A stretch of 64,000 bases of DNA from NCBI GenBank assembly GCA_040755055.1, contig JBFMBS010000008.1, positions 1 through 64,000 on the forward strand, read 5' to 3'. Under the pieces are notes generated by a model. It worked only from the letters and a program-made list of their open reading frames with translations. It was not told the origin of the DNA and made no database searches. Every line of letters starts with the position of its first letter. Within the stretch, counting starts at the first letter, position 1. The DNA comes from DYJK01 sp040755055 (GTDB lineage: Bacteria > Bacteroidota > Ignavibacteria > Ignavibacteriales > Melioribacteraceae). Positions 9,291-17,876 of the stretch are shown piece by piece. The position numbers and the translations under genes were made by a program.

Positions 9291-11543
9291 TTAGATCAAC
9301 TGTTTTATTACTTCCAGCAAATTGCTTTGATCAAAACTGCTTTTAACCATGTACGCGTTTGCCCCTACATCTATTCCATGTTCTCTATCTTCACGCGTTT
9401 CAAGAGCAGTAACTAAAATAACCGGTAGGTCGGAGAATTTTTTATCAGCGCGGATTTTCTGTGTCAAATCAAAACCGCTCATCCTCGGCATATCAACATC
9501 AGAAACCACAATATCAAATTTACCGGACCTAAGTTGTGTGTATCCATCCACTCCATCAACGGCAGTCTTTACATTATATCCCGAAGTTTCCAAAATATTT
9601 TTTAATAATGTACGCGCAGTTATCGAATCCTCGACTACAAGAATGGATTTCTTTACTTCGGATTTTTTATCCATCTCCTTTGCAGCCGGTTGTATTTTAG
9701 CACCGTGTGCTTTAACGGCAGACTTCATTAAATCGGTAACATTTAAAATAGGTACCACTTCCCCGGTACCCAAGATAGAAACACCGCCGATATTGCGGAC
9801 ACGTTCCAACTGGGTACCGAGTCGTTTTACCAAAACTTCTTGCTCACCTAAAATTTCATCGACTAGAAATGCAATCCGTTTTTCCGCCGAGTTAACGATA
9901 AGCACGGATACATATTTATTTTCACCCGGCAAAGTGTTCGGGGTTTGTATTTCCATTATTTCGTTTAGGCGCACTAACGAAATTGTTTGATCGTAGAATA
10001 AAATTGTCTCTCTATTCTCAACAGTTTTAATATCATCCCTATTAATTCGCATTACCTTCTCTATATATACTGTTGCAATAACAAAGAGCCTTTCTGCACA
10101 CCTAACTATTATACCTCTAATTGTAGCAAGGGTAATAGGCAATTCTAATAAAAATGTAGTGCCAGTATTTGTATTAGAGTCAACTGAAACTGTGCCTCCA
10201 ATTTTCTCAATTTTCTCCCTTACTATTGCCAGCCCTAATCCTCTACCGGATAGATTTGTAATGATTGTGCTCGTTGTAACGCCCGATTGGAAAACCAACC
10301 CGAGAATTTCTTGTTTACTCAACTTATCAAAAGAATCTTGCTCAATAATGCCGAGTTTTATTGCCGAATTTTTTGTTTTATCAAAATCGATCCCGGCACC
10401 GTCATCGATAATAATAATTTCAATTTTATCCCCGTGCTTTTGTATAATCTCAATCTTAATAGAGCCGCGAACGGGTTTATTTTTTGTTAGCCGCTCAGTT
10501 GGTATTTCTATACCATGATCTACACAGTTTCTAACAATATGAATTAGAGGATCTTTAATTTCCTCCAATATGCGCCGGTCAATTTCAATACTTTCTCCTT
10601 TAATAATTAAATCAACATCTTTTCCTTGATCCCTGGATAGATCACGAACTATTTTGGGAAATATTTCAAGCAGAGTTGAAAATGGCATCATCAAAGTTTT
10701 TTTCATATCGGCTATAAGGTTATCCACCATACTTGAAAGTGCTCTGTGTTCTTTCGCCGAAAAAGCTTCTAATGCTGTTAATTTATTTCCTATCATCTTT
10801 ATAAAATCTTCGTTCCATTCAAGAAAATCATCTGTCTGTTTTTTTTCTTTTGAAGCTTTGGGGTCTTTAGTTTTATTGTTGTTCTGTTGATAAAAATAAG
10901 ATTTGGCTTTAGCCCAATTCTTTTCCCATAATCTGATCGCAGTATTTATTTCATGCAGCTCGCTCAGTTTCTGTGCTGAGGATAACTTCGTTCCTAAAAA
11001 TTCTTCCGATTGAAGTAATACCGAATCCAGCTGATTTACGGGAATCCTTATAGTCTGCGCCGATAAATGTTTCTCTTGCATCAATGTCTGTTCTTTTTTG
11101 ATTGGCTCGGATAACTGTGATAAATCTGATTCCGCCGATATTATTTTATTATCTATTTCTTTTGTTAGTTCGCCTACTTTGCGTTTCAATTCATCGAGTT
11201 GATTTTCCTTGGCTGAAAGCAGATTATCCAGGTAATTAACCGCAAGGTGAAATAAATCTAATAGGCCGGGTGATATGTTAAGTTTCCGGTTCTTTAATTT
11301 AGAAAAGATATTTTCAAGCGACTGGCACAACGTTTCTATTTCTGAATTATTCACGGCACGTGCTGCCCCTTTTAAGCTGTGTGCTTCCCTGAATATCGTT
11401 TCTATTATTTTTATCCTCTCTTCAGGGTGCGTTTCACTTTCCAATTCCATCAAACCCGACGAAATAGTTTTTACATGATCTTCTGCTTCGATCCTGAACG
11501 TTGCTAATAATTTTTTTAGAAAATCATTTTCCTTTTTAGACAT
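9291..11543 (-). CDS. cheA: Chemotaxis histidine kinase CheA with C-terminal receiver
   Basis: Central kinase of the chemosensory system. Domains in order: HPt (about 10-115, phospho-acceptor H55 in EAHSLKGAAR); a helical region around 160-300 without a recognisable P2 CheY-binding domain, including the dimerisation helices; HATPase with N-box HIVRNCVDHGIEIP and G-boxes DDGAGID and GRGLGLAIV; a CheW-like coupling domain (about 475-610); and a receiver (630-750, D682). CheA-REC fusions are typical of Wsp- and Frz-type systems, where the fused receiver acts as phosphate sink or relay. It lies after the two MCP genes in the same operon. The 750-residue length suits this architecture. Confidence 0.96.
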   Translation of the reverse strand: MSKKENDFLKKLLATFRIEAEDHVKTISSGLMELESETHPEERIKIIETIFREAHSLKGAARAVNNSEIETLCQSLENIFSKLKNRKLNISPGLLDLFHLAVNYLDNLLSAKENQLDELKRKVGELTKEIDNKIISAESDLSQLSEPIKKEQTLMQEKHLSAQTIRIPVNQLDSVLLQSEEFLGTKLSSAQKLSELHEINTAIRLWEKNWAKAKSYFYQQNNNKTKDPKASKEKKQTDDFLEWNEDFIKMIGNKLTALEAFSAKEHRALSSMVDNLIADMKKTLMMPFSTLLEIFPKIVRDLSRDQGKDVDLIIKGESIEIDRRILEEIKDPLIHIVRNCVDHGIEIPTERLTKNKPVRGSIKIEIIQKHGDKIEIIIIDDGAGIDFDKTKNSAIKLGIIEQDSFDKLSKQEILGLVFQSGVTTSTIITNLSGRGLGLAIVREKIEKIGGTVSVDSNTNTGTTFLLELPITLATIRGIIVRCAERLFVIATVYIEKVMRINRDDIKTVENRETILFYDQTISLVRLNEIMEIQTPNTLPGENKYVSVLIVNSAEKRIAFLVDEILGEQEVLVKRLGTQLERVRNIGGVSILGTGEVVPILNVTDLMKSAVKAHGAKIQPAAKEMDKKSEVKKSILVVEDSITARTLLKNILETSGYNVKTAVDGVDGYTQLRSGKFDIVVSDVDMPRMSGFDLTQKIRADKKFSDLPVILVTALETREDREHGIDVGANAYMVKSSFDQSNLLEVIKQLI

Positions 11544-11600
11544 TTTACTTTCCTTTTTTAACCGATCGTACGAATTGATCGTAACCGATTAAGCTAAGTA

Positions 11601-13247
11601 TTATGCTTCTACAATTTTGAATTTCTCAACAAGCAGTTTTAATTTTTTACCCAAGCTGTGAATATTTTCTATGGCAGTTTCAACTTGTTTAGTACCGGCA
11701 ACATTCTGTGTGCTGGCTTGTTTGATGTTCTCCATCGCACTGGCTATCTGATCCATTCCTACCGACTGCTGCTGACTCGTCGCTGCTATCTGCATCGCTG
11801 CTTGTGATGCCTCTGCTATACTCTCGCTCAACATTCGTATCGCCTCTCCGGACTCCTTCACCTGGTTTATTCCGGCTTCTACCGCCTTACTCCCTTGCTC
11901 GGTCGACATTACTGCATTACTCGTTGCCTTCTGGATATCCATCAATATCGTTCTTACTTGACCCGTTGCTTGTTTCGATTGTTCCGCCAAACTCTTTACC
12001 TCCTGGGCTACTACTCCAAATCCTTTTCCTTGTTCTCCGGCTTTTGCCGCTTCTATTGCTGCATTTACTGCCAGCAAATTCGATTGCTCTGCCAAATCAT
12101 TTACCGTTGCTATTATCTCTCCTATTGCTTGACTCTGTTCGCTTAACTTTACTATGCTCTCGGCTATCGTTTCCATCTGTTCGTTTATTTTGTTCATCTT
12201 TTCTATCGTCTCTTCCACTGCTCTCTTTCCGCTCTGGGATACCTGGGCTGCCTTCTGCGCACTCTCGCTTACATATTTTGACTTTTGTACCGAGAGTTGT
12301 GATGTCTGTTTTACTTCTTCTACTGTCGTGGTTGTCTCACTTACTGCTGTGGCTGTCTCTGCTGCACCGGAGGCTACTTGAGCAGTGGAAGCCAGGACTT
12401 CGTTCGTTGAAACAGCCAACACATTAACACCATCAAATATTTCTTTTGTTACATTCTTAAGATTATCTACCATTACTTTAACGGATTTAATAAGAATCCC
12501 CACTTCATCATCACGATTACTTTGCTGAACTCCGACTGTAAGATCATTATCAGAAACACGTTTGGCAATTGCAGCAATCCCTTTAAGGGGATTAGCAATA
12601 ATTCGACTTAGGTAAAACGTCATCATAATTGATACAATAATTGAGATAATGCCAACCACAATAAAGATAATGATTGCACTTCCAACCCTCTGTCCAGATA
12701 TTTGAACGTTCATAGCGGCGTTCTTTTCTGCATCGTTACCTAATTCCTCAGCCAATGTTCTGATTTTTTTATACCGTTCTATTTGTACGCCGGTCACAAT
12801 AGTTTTTGCTTCATCCAATTTACCGGCATGTATCAAAGGGATTATTTGTTCTTCCCTGGTCTTTGCGAATTCTTTTCTTTCAGTTATTAATTCCTCCAAT
12901 TTTCGGATTGTAGCCGGTTCGCCGCCGTATCGTTCGAGAAGTTTAGAAATAATATCATCAATAACTTTACTACGTTCTAAAATTTCTTGATGCCATTTAT
13001 TCTGTACTTCTCTATCAGATTCCAGCATCATATCAAGCAATGCAGCCCTTACCCCGTTTTCATTTGTTCTTAAGATTAAAAGATCCGTAGCGTTTGCAAA
13101 ATCATTTTCATACAAACTTTTTTGTGATTGTTGTATATCGCTTATTGTAATATATGCTGTTGCCACAATAACAATGAGAAATATTATTACTAATCCAAAA
13201 CCAATAAAGAGTTTGTTCTTAGTTGAAAGATTAAGAAAACGTTTCAT
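11601..13247 (-). CDS. Methyl-accepting chemotaxis protein with HAMP
   Basis: A 548-residue transmembrane chemoreceptor. TM1 is at 13-35, a small helical periplasmic sensor of the four-helix-bundle type at 36-188, TM2 at 189-213, HAMP at 214-267 and the cytoplasmic signalling hairpin at about 280-545. The hairpin tip NLLAVNAAIEAAKAGEQGKGFGVVAQEV, which contacts CheA and CheW, is complete. The sensor has no recognisable ligand motif. The DNA for the signalling domain is almost identical to that of the next MCP gene (see the repeat entries), so the two receptors differ only in their input halves. Confidence 0.95.
   Translation of the reverse strand: MKRFLNLSTKNKLFIGFGLVIIFLIVIVATAYITISDIQQSQKSLYENDFANATDLLILRTNENGVRAALLDMMLESDREVQNKWHQEILERSKVIDDIISKLLERYGGEPATIRKLEELITERKEFAKTREEQIIPLIHAGKLDEAKTIVTGVQIERYKKIRTLAEELGNDAEKNAAMNVQISGQRVGSAIIIFIVVGIISIIVSIMMTFYLSRIIANPLKGIAAIAKRVSDNDLTVGVQQSNRDDEVGILIKSVKVMVDNLKNVTKEIFDGVNVLAVSTNEVLASTAQVASGAAETATAVSETTTTVEEVKQTSQLSVQKSKYVSESAQKAAQVSQSGKRAVEETIEKMNKINEQMETIAESIVKLSEQSQAIGEIIATVNDLAEQSNLLAVNAAIEAAKAGEQGKGFGVVAQEVKSLAEQSKQATGQVRTILMDIQKATSNAVMSTEQGSKAVEAGINQVKESGEAIRMLSESIAEASQAAMQIAATSQQQSVGMDQIASAMENIKQASTQNVAGTKQVETAIENIHSLGKKLKLLVEKFKIVEA
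11674..12382. repeat. Homogenised MCP signalling-domain block, copy 1
   Basis: These 709 nt match 13351-14059 (offset 1677) with a single difference that I could find, G at 11712 versus A at 13389. Homology ends abruptly on both sides. This is far more similar than the flanking coding sequence, indicating recent duplication or gene conversion. Confidence 0.9.
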
Positions 13248-13295
13248 GACTTCACCTTTCTTGGTTGTAATTTTCTATTAAGATTTGAATAAATT

Positions 13296-14747
13296 TTATT
13301 TCCCTATCATTTTTCTCAATAAATGTGATATTTCTTGCAAGTTTTGTACTGCAGTTTCAACTTGTTTAGTACCGGCAACATTCTGTGTACTGGCTTGTTT
13401 GATGTTCTCCATCGCACTGGCTATCTGATCCATTCCTACCGACTGCTGCTGACTCGTCGCTGCTATCTGCATCGCTGCTTGTGATGCCTCTGCTATACTC
13501 TCGCTCAACATTCGTATCGCCTCTCCGGACTCCTTCACCTGGTTTATTCCGGCTTCTACCGCCTTACTCCCTTGCTCGGTCGACATTACTGCATTACTCG
13601 TTGCCTTCTGGATATCCATCAATATCGTTCTTACTTGACCCGTTGCTTGTTTCGATTGTTCCGCCAAACTCTTTACCTCCTGGGCTACTACTCCAAATCC
13701 TTTTCCTTGTTCTCCGGCTTTTGCCGCTTCTATTGCTGCATTTACTGCCAGCAAATTCGATTGCTCTGCCAAATCATTTACCGTTGCTATTATCTCTCCT
13801 ATTGCTTGACTCTGTTCGCTTAACTTTACTATGCTCTCGGCTATCGTTTCCATCTGTTCGTTTATTTTGTTCATCTTTTCTATCGTCTCTTCCACTGCTC
13901 TCTTTCCGCTCTGGGATACCTGGGCTGCCTTCTGCGCACTCTCGCTTACATATTTTGACTTTTGTACCGAGAGTTGTGATGTCTGTTTTACTTCTTCTAC
14001 TGTCGTGGTTGTCTCACTTACTGCTGTGGCTGTCTCTGCTGCACCGGAGGCTACTTGAGAACTCATTGCTAATATTTCTGCTGATGAAGCAGATACCCGG
14101 GAAATACTCTCATTTAACTGTAGTGAGATACTGCGTACTAGAAAAAAAGCTATTAAAAGTCCGCCGGCAAAACCAATTAATGAAATAATCGACATAAACA
14201 GAATAGTGCTGTCAACGCTTGCTTCAAGTTTATCAATCTCAGATTTCTCTAAGTTCATTTCAAATGATTTAAATTCTTCAGCATTATCAATCAATTCTTG
14301 GGTTATAGGTTTTAATTGTTCGGCGGCAAATGTAAGGGCTTCGGATCTTTTGCCTTCTAAGTAGATCCCTAATATTTTTTCTTGCATAGCCATATTGTTA
14401 TCGTGATGATTTTGAATATCCGCCAGGAAATCGTTCTCCTCTTTCGTTGTAGTTAATTGTTTCATCCTTCCTAAAACACTATCGAAAGTTTTATAATCGT
14501 CTTCTAATTGTTTACGAAATGATTGCTGCTCATCTACATATAGGAAAAAAGCCCGGAAGTGAGCGATCTGGTCGCGAATCTCAAAGCGAAGTTCGTTTGC
14601 ACTATTAACTAATTGTTCTTCAACATTAATAAACCTATTGTAAGATTCGTCAATAAAACTAAATGAGTAAAAAGCTATGGCAACAATGATTATTAATATT
14701 GCAATCAATAATATGTACCCGCCAATTATTTTTTTGCCGATTGTCAT
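13296..14747 (-). CDS. Methyl-accepting chemotaxis protein lacking HAMP
   Basis: A 483-residue chemoreceptor. TM1 is at 8-30, a helical periplasmic domain at 31-180 and TM2 at 181-204. After TM2 the protein runs within about 35 residues straight into the signalling hairpin (SSQVASGAAETATAVSE...), so the usual HAMP relay domain of about 50 residues is absent. The tip sequence is identical to that of the neighbouring MCP. It starts at an ATG with AGGAGGAG upstream. It lies in the operon between cheW and the second MCP. It could be a receptor that signals directly from TM2, or a chimera formed when the signalling block was copied in. Confidence 0.94.
   Translation of the reverse strand: MTIGKKIIGGYILLIAILIIIVAIAFYSFSFIDESYNRFINVEEQLVNSANELRFEIRDQIAHFRAFFLYVDEQQSFRKQLEDDYKTFDSVLGRMKQLTTTKEENDFLADIQNHHDNNMAMQEKILGIYLEGKRSEALTFAAEQLKPITQELIDNAEEFKSFEMNLEKSEIDKLEASVDSTILFMSIISLIGFAGGLLIAFFLVRSISLQLNESISRVSASSAEILAMSSQVASGAAETATAVSETTTTVEEVKQTSQLSVQKSKYVSESAQKAAQVSQSGKRAVEETIEKMNKINEQMETIAESIVKLSEQSQAIGEIIATVNDLAEQSNLLAVNAAIEAAKAGEQGKGFGVVAQEVKSLAEQSKQATGQVRTILMDIQKATSNAVMSTEQGSKAVEAGINQVKESGEAIRMLSESIAEASQAAMQIAATSQQQSVGMDQIASAMENIKQASTQNVAGTKQVETAVQNLQEISHLLRKMIGK
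13351..14059. repeat. Homogenised MCP signalling-domain block, copy 2
   Basis: Partner of 11674-12382, 709 nt in direct orientation. The two copies lie 1.7 kb apart, so recombination between them would delete about 1.7 kb and fuse the receptors in frame. Confidence 0.9.
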
Positions 14748-14836
14748 TAACTCTCCTCCTTTTTATTATTTCTCTCATAGTAAAGAGCTCTCTTGTCTAA
14801 CATAATTCTGCTTTTTAAAACGTCCTTACATCTCAA

Positions 14837-15457
14837 CTATATTTCCTCATTAATAACAATATTTTTATCGGCTAGCAGCTTTGAGCCGTCAAGTACCGTA
14901 ATCCTATCACTTGTAATCCCTTTAAGATATTCTTCACGTATGCCGGTAAGTGTTGGCAGTGATGGCTGAAGTTCCTCTAATACAAAATCCTTCACACCAA
15001 TAATTGAGTCCGCTAAAATTCCAAATTCTAAATCACCGGATTGCAGTATTATAACTTTATTCAAATCGGTTAATCCCTTTTCCGGTAAATCAAAAAACTT
15101 TTTTATATCCATAACAGATATTATCTGTCCGCGTACATTAATTATACCCATTATATAATTTGCGGTTATTGGTAAAGAGGTTAATTCTTTAAGAGGATAA
15201 ACCTCGCGTACAAACCCTAACTCTATACCGTAAGTTTCATATGCAAGCATAAAGAGCAGAACGCTTTGGTAGTGAATACTTTTATCTTCCTTTTGGCTGG
15301 CAGCGGCAAAAAGTTTTGCACGTTCATTAAGTATATTTTCCTTTTGCTCTTTAGTAACTCTCCAGCCGCTTTCAAGTAGCGAGATAGTTCTGTTAATTTT
15401 ATTGTGGATATCATTCCAATCGATATTCCTAGGTTTATGAACTTCTTTTTTAATCAC
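14837..15457 (-). CDS. CheW-like coupling protein with N-terminal extension
   Basis: CheW proteins bridge MCP tips to CheA. The CheW SH3-like domain covers about residues 62-200 (LLFMLAYETYGIELGFVREVYPL, then GIINVRGQIISVMDIKKFFDLP, a typical signature). The first 60 residues are an extra helical, charged segment not found in minimal CheW and reminiscent of WspD-type proteins. The start is GTG with AGGAGG 7 nt upstream; that Shine-Dalgarno lies inside the last codons of cheR, so translation is coupled. The gene sits directly before the MCP genes. Confidence 0.9.
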   Translation of the reverse strand: MIKKEVHKPRNIDWNDIHNKINRTISLLESGWRVTKEQKENILNERAKLFAAASQKEDKSIHYQSVLLFMLAYETYGIELGFVREVYPLKELTSLPITANYIMGIINVRGQIISVMDIKKFFDLPEKGLTDLNKVIILQSGDLEFGILADSIIGVKDFVLEELQPSLPTLTGIREEYLKGITSDRITVLDGSKLLADKNIVINEEI

Positions 15458-15459
15458 TA

Positions 15460-16992
15460 TTATACCTCCTGGTAGGTAGTGGAATTAATTATTTCTATCA
15501 GGCGTTTAGCCGTCATTCCATCGGATTCCGGGGGCACAAAATCAGGTGGATAATGTTCTAAGAGTTTAAGAGCATTATTGAAACTCTTCCTTGAATCGGA
15601 ATATCTGCCGAGTTTCAGATAGATATTACCGAGTACAAAATGACCAATTACAAAATTGCAGTTTAAGTATAGTGCCCGTTTTATGGCAGTGATTGCTTCG
15701 TCAACCCGGTTTTGTTCTTGAAGAATCGAAGCCATCAGGTAATGATGCAAGGGATTCATCTTGTTTAGCGATATAGCTTTTTCGCACCATGCAAATGCTT
15801 CCCTCATATTACCTTCGTTAGCCAATATTTTTGCAAGCAGTAGGTGTGCTTCCTCATCGTTATAATTGTGACGGAAATATTTCTTTATCGATTCTTTAGC
15901 TTCGTAATACAGTCCAACATGAAATTGTTCAAGTGCTTCCCGGTAAAAGCGACTTTGAGTTTGTTCCTTTTCATCAACCGGCAATGTCTGCGTATCGCTC
16001 TTTACTTCATCTGCCGATGATGTCTCTTCAACAGTTTCTTTTATAATGTCCTGGAGAAATTGATCTGTTTCGAAATCATTTTTAGGAGCGATTACTTCAT
16101 CAGTAAAAACAATGTGAGGTATTACATCGTGTGATTTAATACCAACAACCTTTCTATAAAAAATCGCATCGGGTAGATGAATTACTTTATATTGCTTAAA
16201 AAGTGTTTGCGATGTTTCACTCGGGCTGACAACTAACCATCCGTTATCAACCAGAGATTTATAAAAATTGCTTACAACATTTTTAGAGTTATCGGGCGAG
16301 AAATACATTAATACGTTACGGCAAATAATAATATCCATCGCATTTGTATTATTGACCAGCGAAGGATAACAATCCTCAGCAAGATTCAAATATTTAGTTG
16401 TTACTATTCTTTTTATTTTATCATGAATCTTAAAACGGTTATCCGGAGTTTTGCTAAAATACTTTTGTTTGATTACCGGTTCTACATTGCGAAACGACCA
16501 CTCATTATAAATTCCCGTTTCCATTTTCTTAAGCGAATCAATATTTATATCTGTAGCCAGCAGCATAATTTTCCATTCTGAAATATCCGGCAGCAGTTTA
16601 TGCAGTAATATTGAGACCGAGTATGGTTCTTCCCCGGTTGAACACCCGGCACACCAGATTCTAACACATTTATCATTATTCTTCCTGGAATTAATTATTT
16701 CCGGTAAAATGTATTCTTCCAATCTTTCAAAAAATTTTTGATCACGGAAGAAATATGTTTCCCCTATCGTCAAACAGCCGGCAAGAATATCAAGCTGTTT
16801 TTGAGTAAGTGAATTTTTGATTAATGATGTTATAATTTCATTTGGTGAACCGACTTTGAATTGTTTGAAGGCATTCTCTAAATTTCTTACAAGATCAACC
16901 CATCGTTCTTTAGGAAAGAATAAACCCAATCTTGATGCAATAACATTGCTCAGTAACGATAGCTCTTCATCTGTAAGTGATAGATCAGACAT
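15460..16992 (-). CDS. cheR: CheR methyltransferase with C-terminal TPR repeats
   Basis: S-adenosylmethionine-dependent glutamate methyltransferase acting on MCPs. Residues 1-60 form the CheR N-terminal helical domain. The catalytic domain begins near 75 (TIGETYFFRD) and carries the SAM motif RIWCAGCSTGEEPYS at 111-125, with IICRNVLMYF further on. A linker of about 60 acidic/Ser residues leads to three to four tetratricopeptide repeats (about 350-485), so the protein is 510 rather than about 280 residues. The CheR-TPR build is that of WspC and FrzF-like proteins, where the TPRs modulate access to receptors. It overlaps the upstream cheW by 8 nt. Confidence 0.95.
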   Translation of the reverse strand: MSDLSLTDEELSLLSNVIASRLGLFFPKERWVDLVRNLENAFKQFKVGSPNEIITSLIKNSLTQKQLDILAGCLTIGETYFFRDQKFFERLEEYILPEIINSRKNNDKCVRIWCAGCSTGEEPYSVSILLHKLLPDISEWKIMLLATDINIDSLKKMETGIYNEWSFRNVEPVIKQKYFSKTPDNRFKIHDKIKRIVTTKYLNLAEDCYPSLVNNTNAMDIIICRNVLMYFSPDNSKNVVSNFYKSLVDNGWLVVSPSETSQTLFKQYKVIHLPDAIFYRKVVGIKSHDVIPHIVFTDEVIAPKNDFETDQFLQDIIKETVEETSSADEVKSDTQTLPVDEKEQTQSRFYREALEQFHVGLYYEAKESIKKYFRHNYNDEEAHLLLAKILANEGNMREAFAWCEKAISLNKMNPLHHYLMASILQEQNRVDEAITAIKRALYLNCNFVIGHFVLGNIYLKLGRYSDSRKSFNNALKLLEHYPPDFVPPESDGMTAKRLIEIINSTTYQEV

Positions 16993-17458
16993 TTTCTATG
17001 CCGGTTTTTGTCAGGATATTATCAAGAGTTTGAACTTCTTCGAGAGAAAGGAATTTTTCTAAATTGTGGATAATGATAAGTCCGTCTTCAGCTTGAACAA
17101 TTCCTTCGACATATTGGAGCGATTTAAGGATCTTATCAGCCGGTACGATTTTTTCTTCATCGGATGGGATAACATCATGAACAGAATCTACAAGCAGCCC
17201 GATTATGCGCTTACCGGTATCAGCAATTATGATTTGATCGGAAAGGTTTATTTCGTGATCAGAAATTTCAAATCGTTTATGAATATTTGCGATCGGTACA
17301 ATTTTTTCGTGGAGTTTTATAACTCCGCGTATAATTGTCGGGGCACCGGGTAAAGGCGTAATGGAAACTGAAGGAATAATTCTTTCTACACATTCGACGT
17401 TTAAAGCGTATTTCCTTTTTTCAAGCGAAAATACCAGAAGATAATCAGCGGTTTTCAT
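16985..17458 (-). CDS. cheW: CheW coupling protein, first gene of the cluster
   Basis: A 157-residue single-domain CheW: DYLLVFSLEKRKYALNVECVERII, then GAPTIIRGVIKLHEKIVPIANIHKRF, then IGLLVDSVHDVI. The frame is open from a GTG at 17470, but the ATG at 17458 has GGGTGG at the right distance, and a TAnnTTTG-like promoter at 17476-17483 would start transcription close to the GTG, so I prefer the ATG. It has no extension, unlike the other CheW of the cluster. Two different CheW proteins in one cluster are typical of Wsp-type systems. Confidence 0.93.
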   Translation of the reverse strand: MKTADYLLVFSLEKRKYALNVECVERIIPSVSITPLPGAPTIIRGVIKLHEKIVPIANIHKRFEISDHEINLSDQIIIADTGKRIIGLLVDSVHDVIPSDEEKIVPADKILKSLQYVEGIVQAEDGLIIIHNLEKFLSLEEVQTLDNILTKTGIENV

Positions 17459-17475
17459 TTTGTTAACCACCCATT

Positions 17476-17483
17476 CAAAAATA
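17476..17483 (-). promoter_or_regulatory. Possible -10 element of the chemosensory operon
   Basis: The minus strand reads TATTTTTG, matching the Bacteroidota -10 consensus TAnnTTTG, 18 nt before the cheW ATG. No clear -33 TTTG is visible. Such AT-rich matches occur by chance. Confidence 0.35.
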
Positions 17484-17785
17484 GTTTGTAAAATTTTCGA
17501 AGTTATCTTAAGTAATTCTTCTGAAAGTCAAGGAACATCATTAACTGATTAAAATAATATGCTGTTAACGCGGCACTAAATATTAAACATCAAAATAGAG
17601 TGACATGCAGACAAACAAAAAGGATCGCTAAAAAATTCACTTTTACAATCTAGTTAATCATCTGTCAGTGATTGTAAAGTCGAACATTTTGTCAAATGTA
17701 AATGATAAGTCGGCAATTCTTGAATTAAGATAATTAAAAGCAGTTAAAAGTCAAACATAAAAGTTATCAAGGTCTATAATCGCAT
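17484..17785. other. Spacer between chemosensory operon and insertion sequence
   Basis: About 300 nt of AT-rich DNA with no ORF of note, no tRNA and no strong hairpin. I see nothing further in it. Confidence 0.5.
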
Positions 17786-17834
17786 TGCCTCATAAATAAT
17801 GTAACCCAAGAGCAGTTGGGTTACTAGTCGTTGA

Positions 17835-17876
17835 CTCATAATATAGGTAACCATATTCAGGGGACTATATTATGAG
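17835..17876 (+). promoter_or_regulatory. Inverted repeat covering the transposase start codon
   Basis: CTCATAATATAG (17835-17846) and CTATATTATGAG (17865-17876) are perfect 12-bp complements with an 18-nt loop. The second arm contains the ATG at 17872, and the Shine-Dalgarno AGGGG (17859-17863) sits in the loop. An RNA initiated outside the element would fold and hide the start codon. This kind of structure limits transposase translation from read-through transcripts in IS10 and IS50. Confidence 0.65.

Noticed and set aside
11804..12427. A long plus-strand ORF opposite the MCP gene, repeated at 13481-14188
   Set aside because: It is the antisense shadow of the conserved signalling domain; Leu/Ser/Pro-rich and identical in both copies only because the DNA is.
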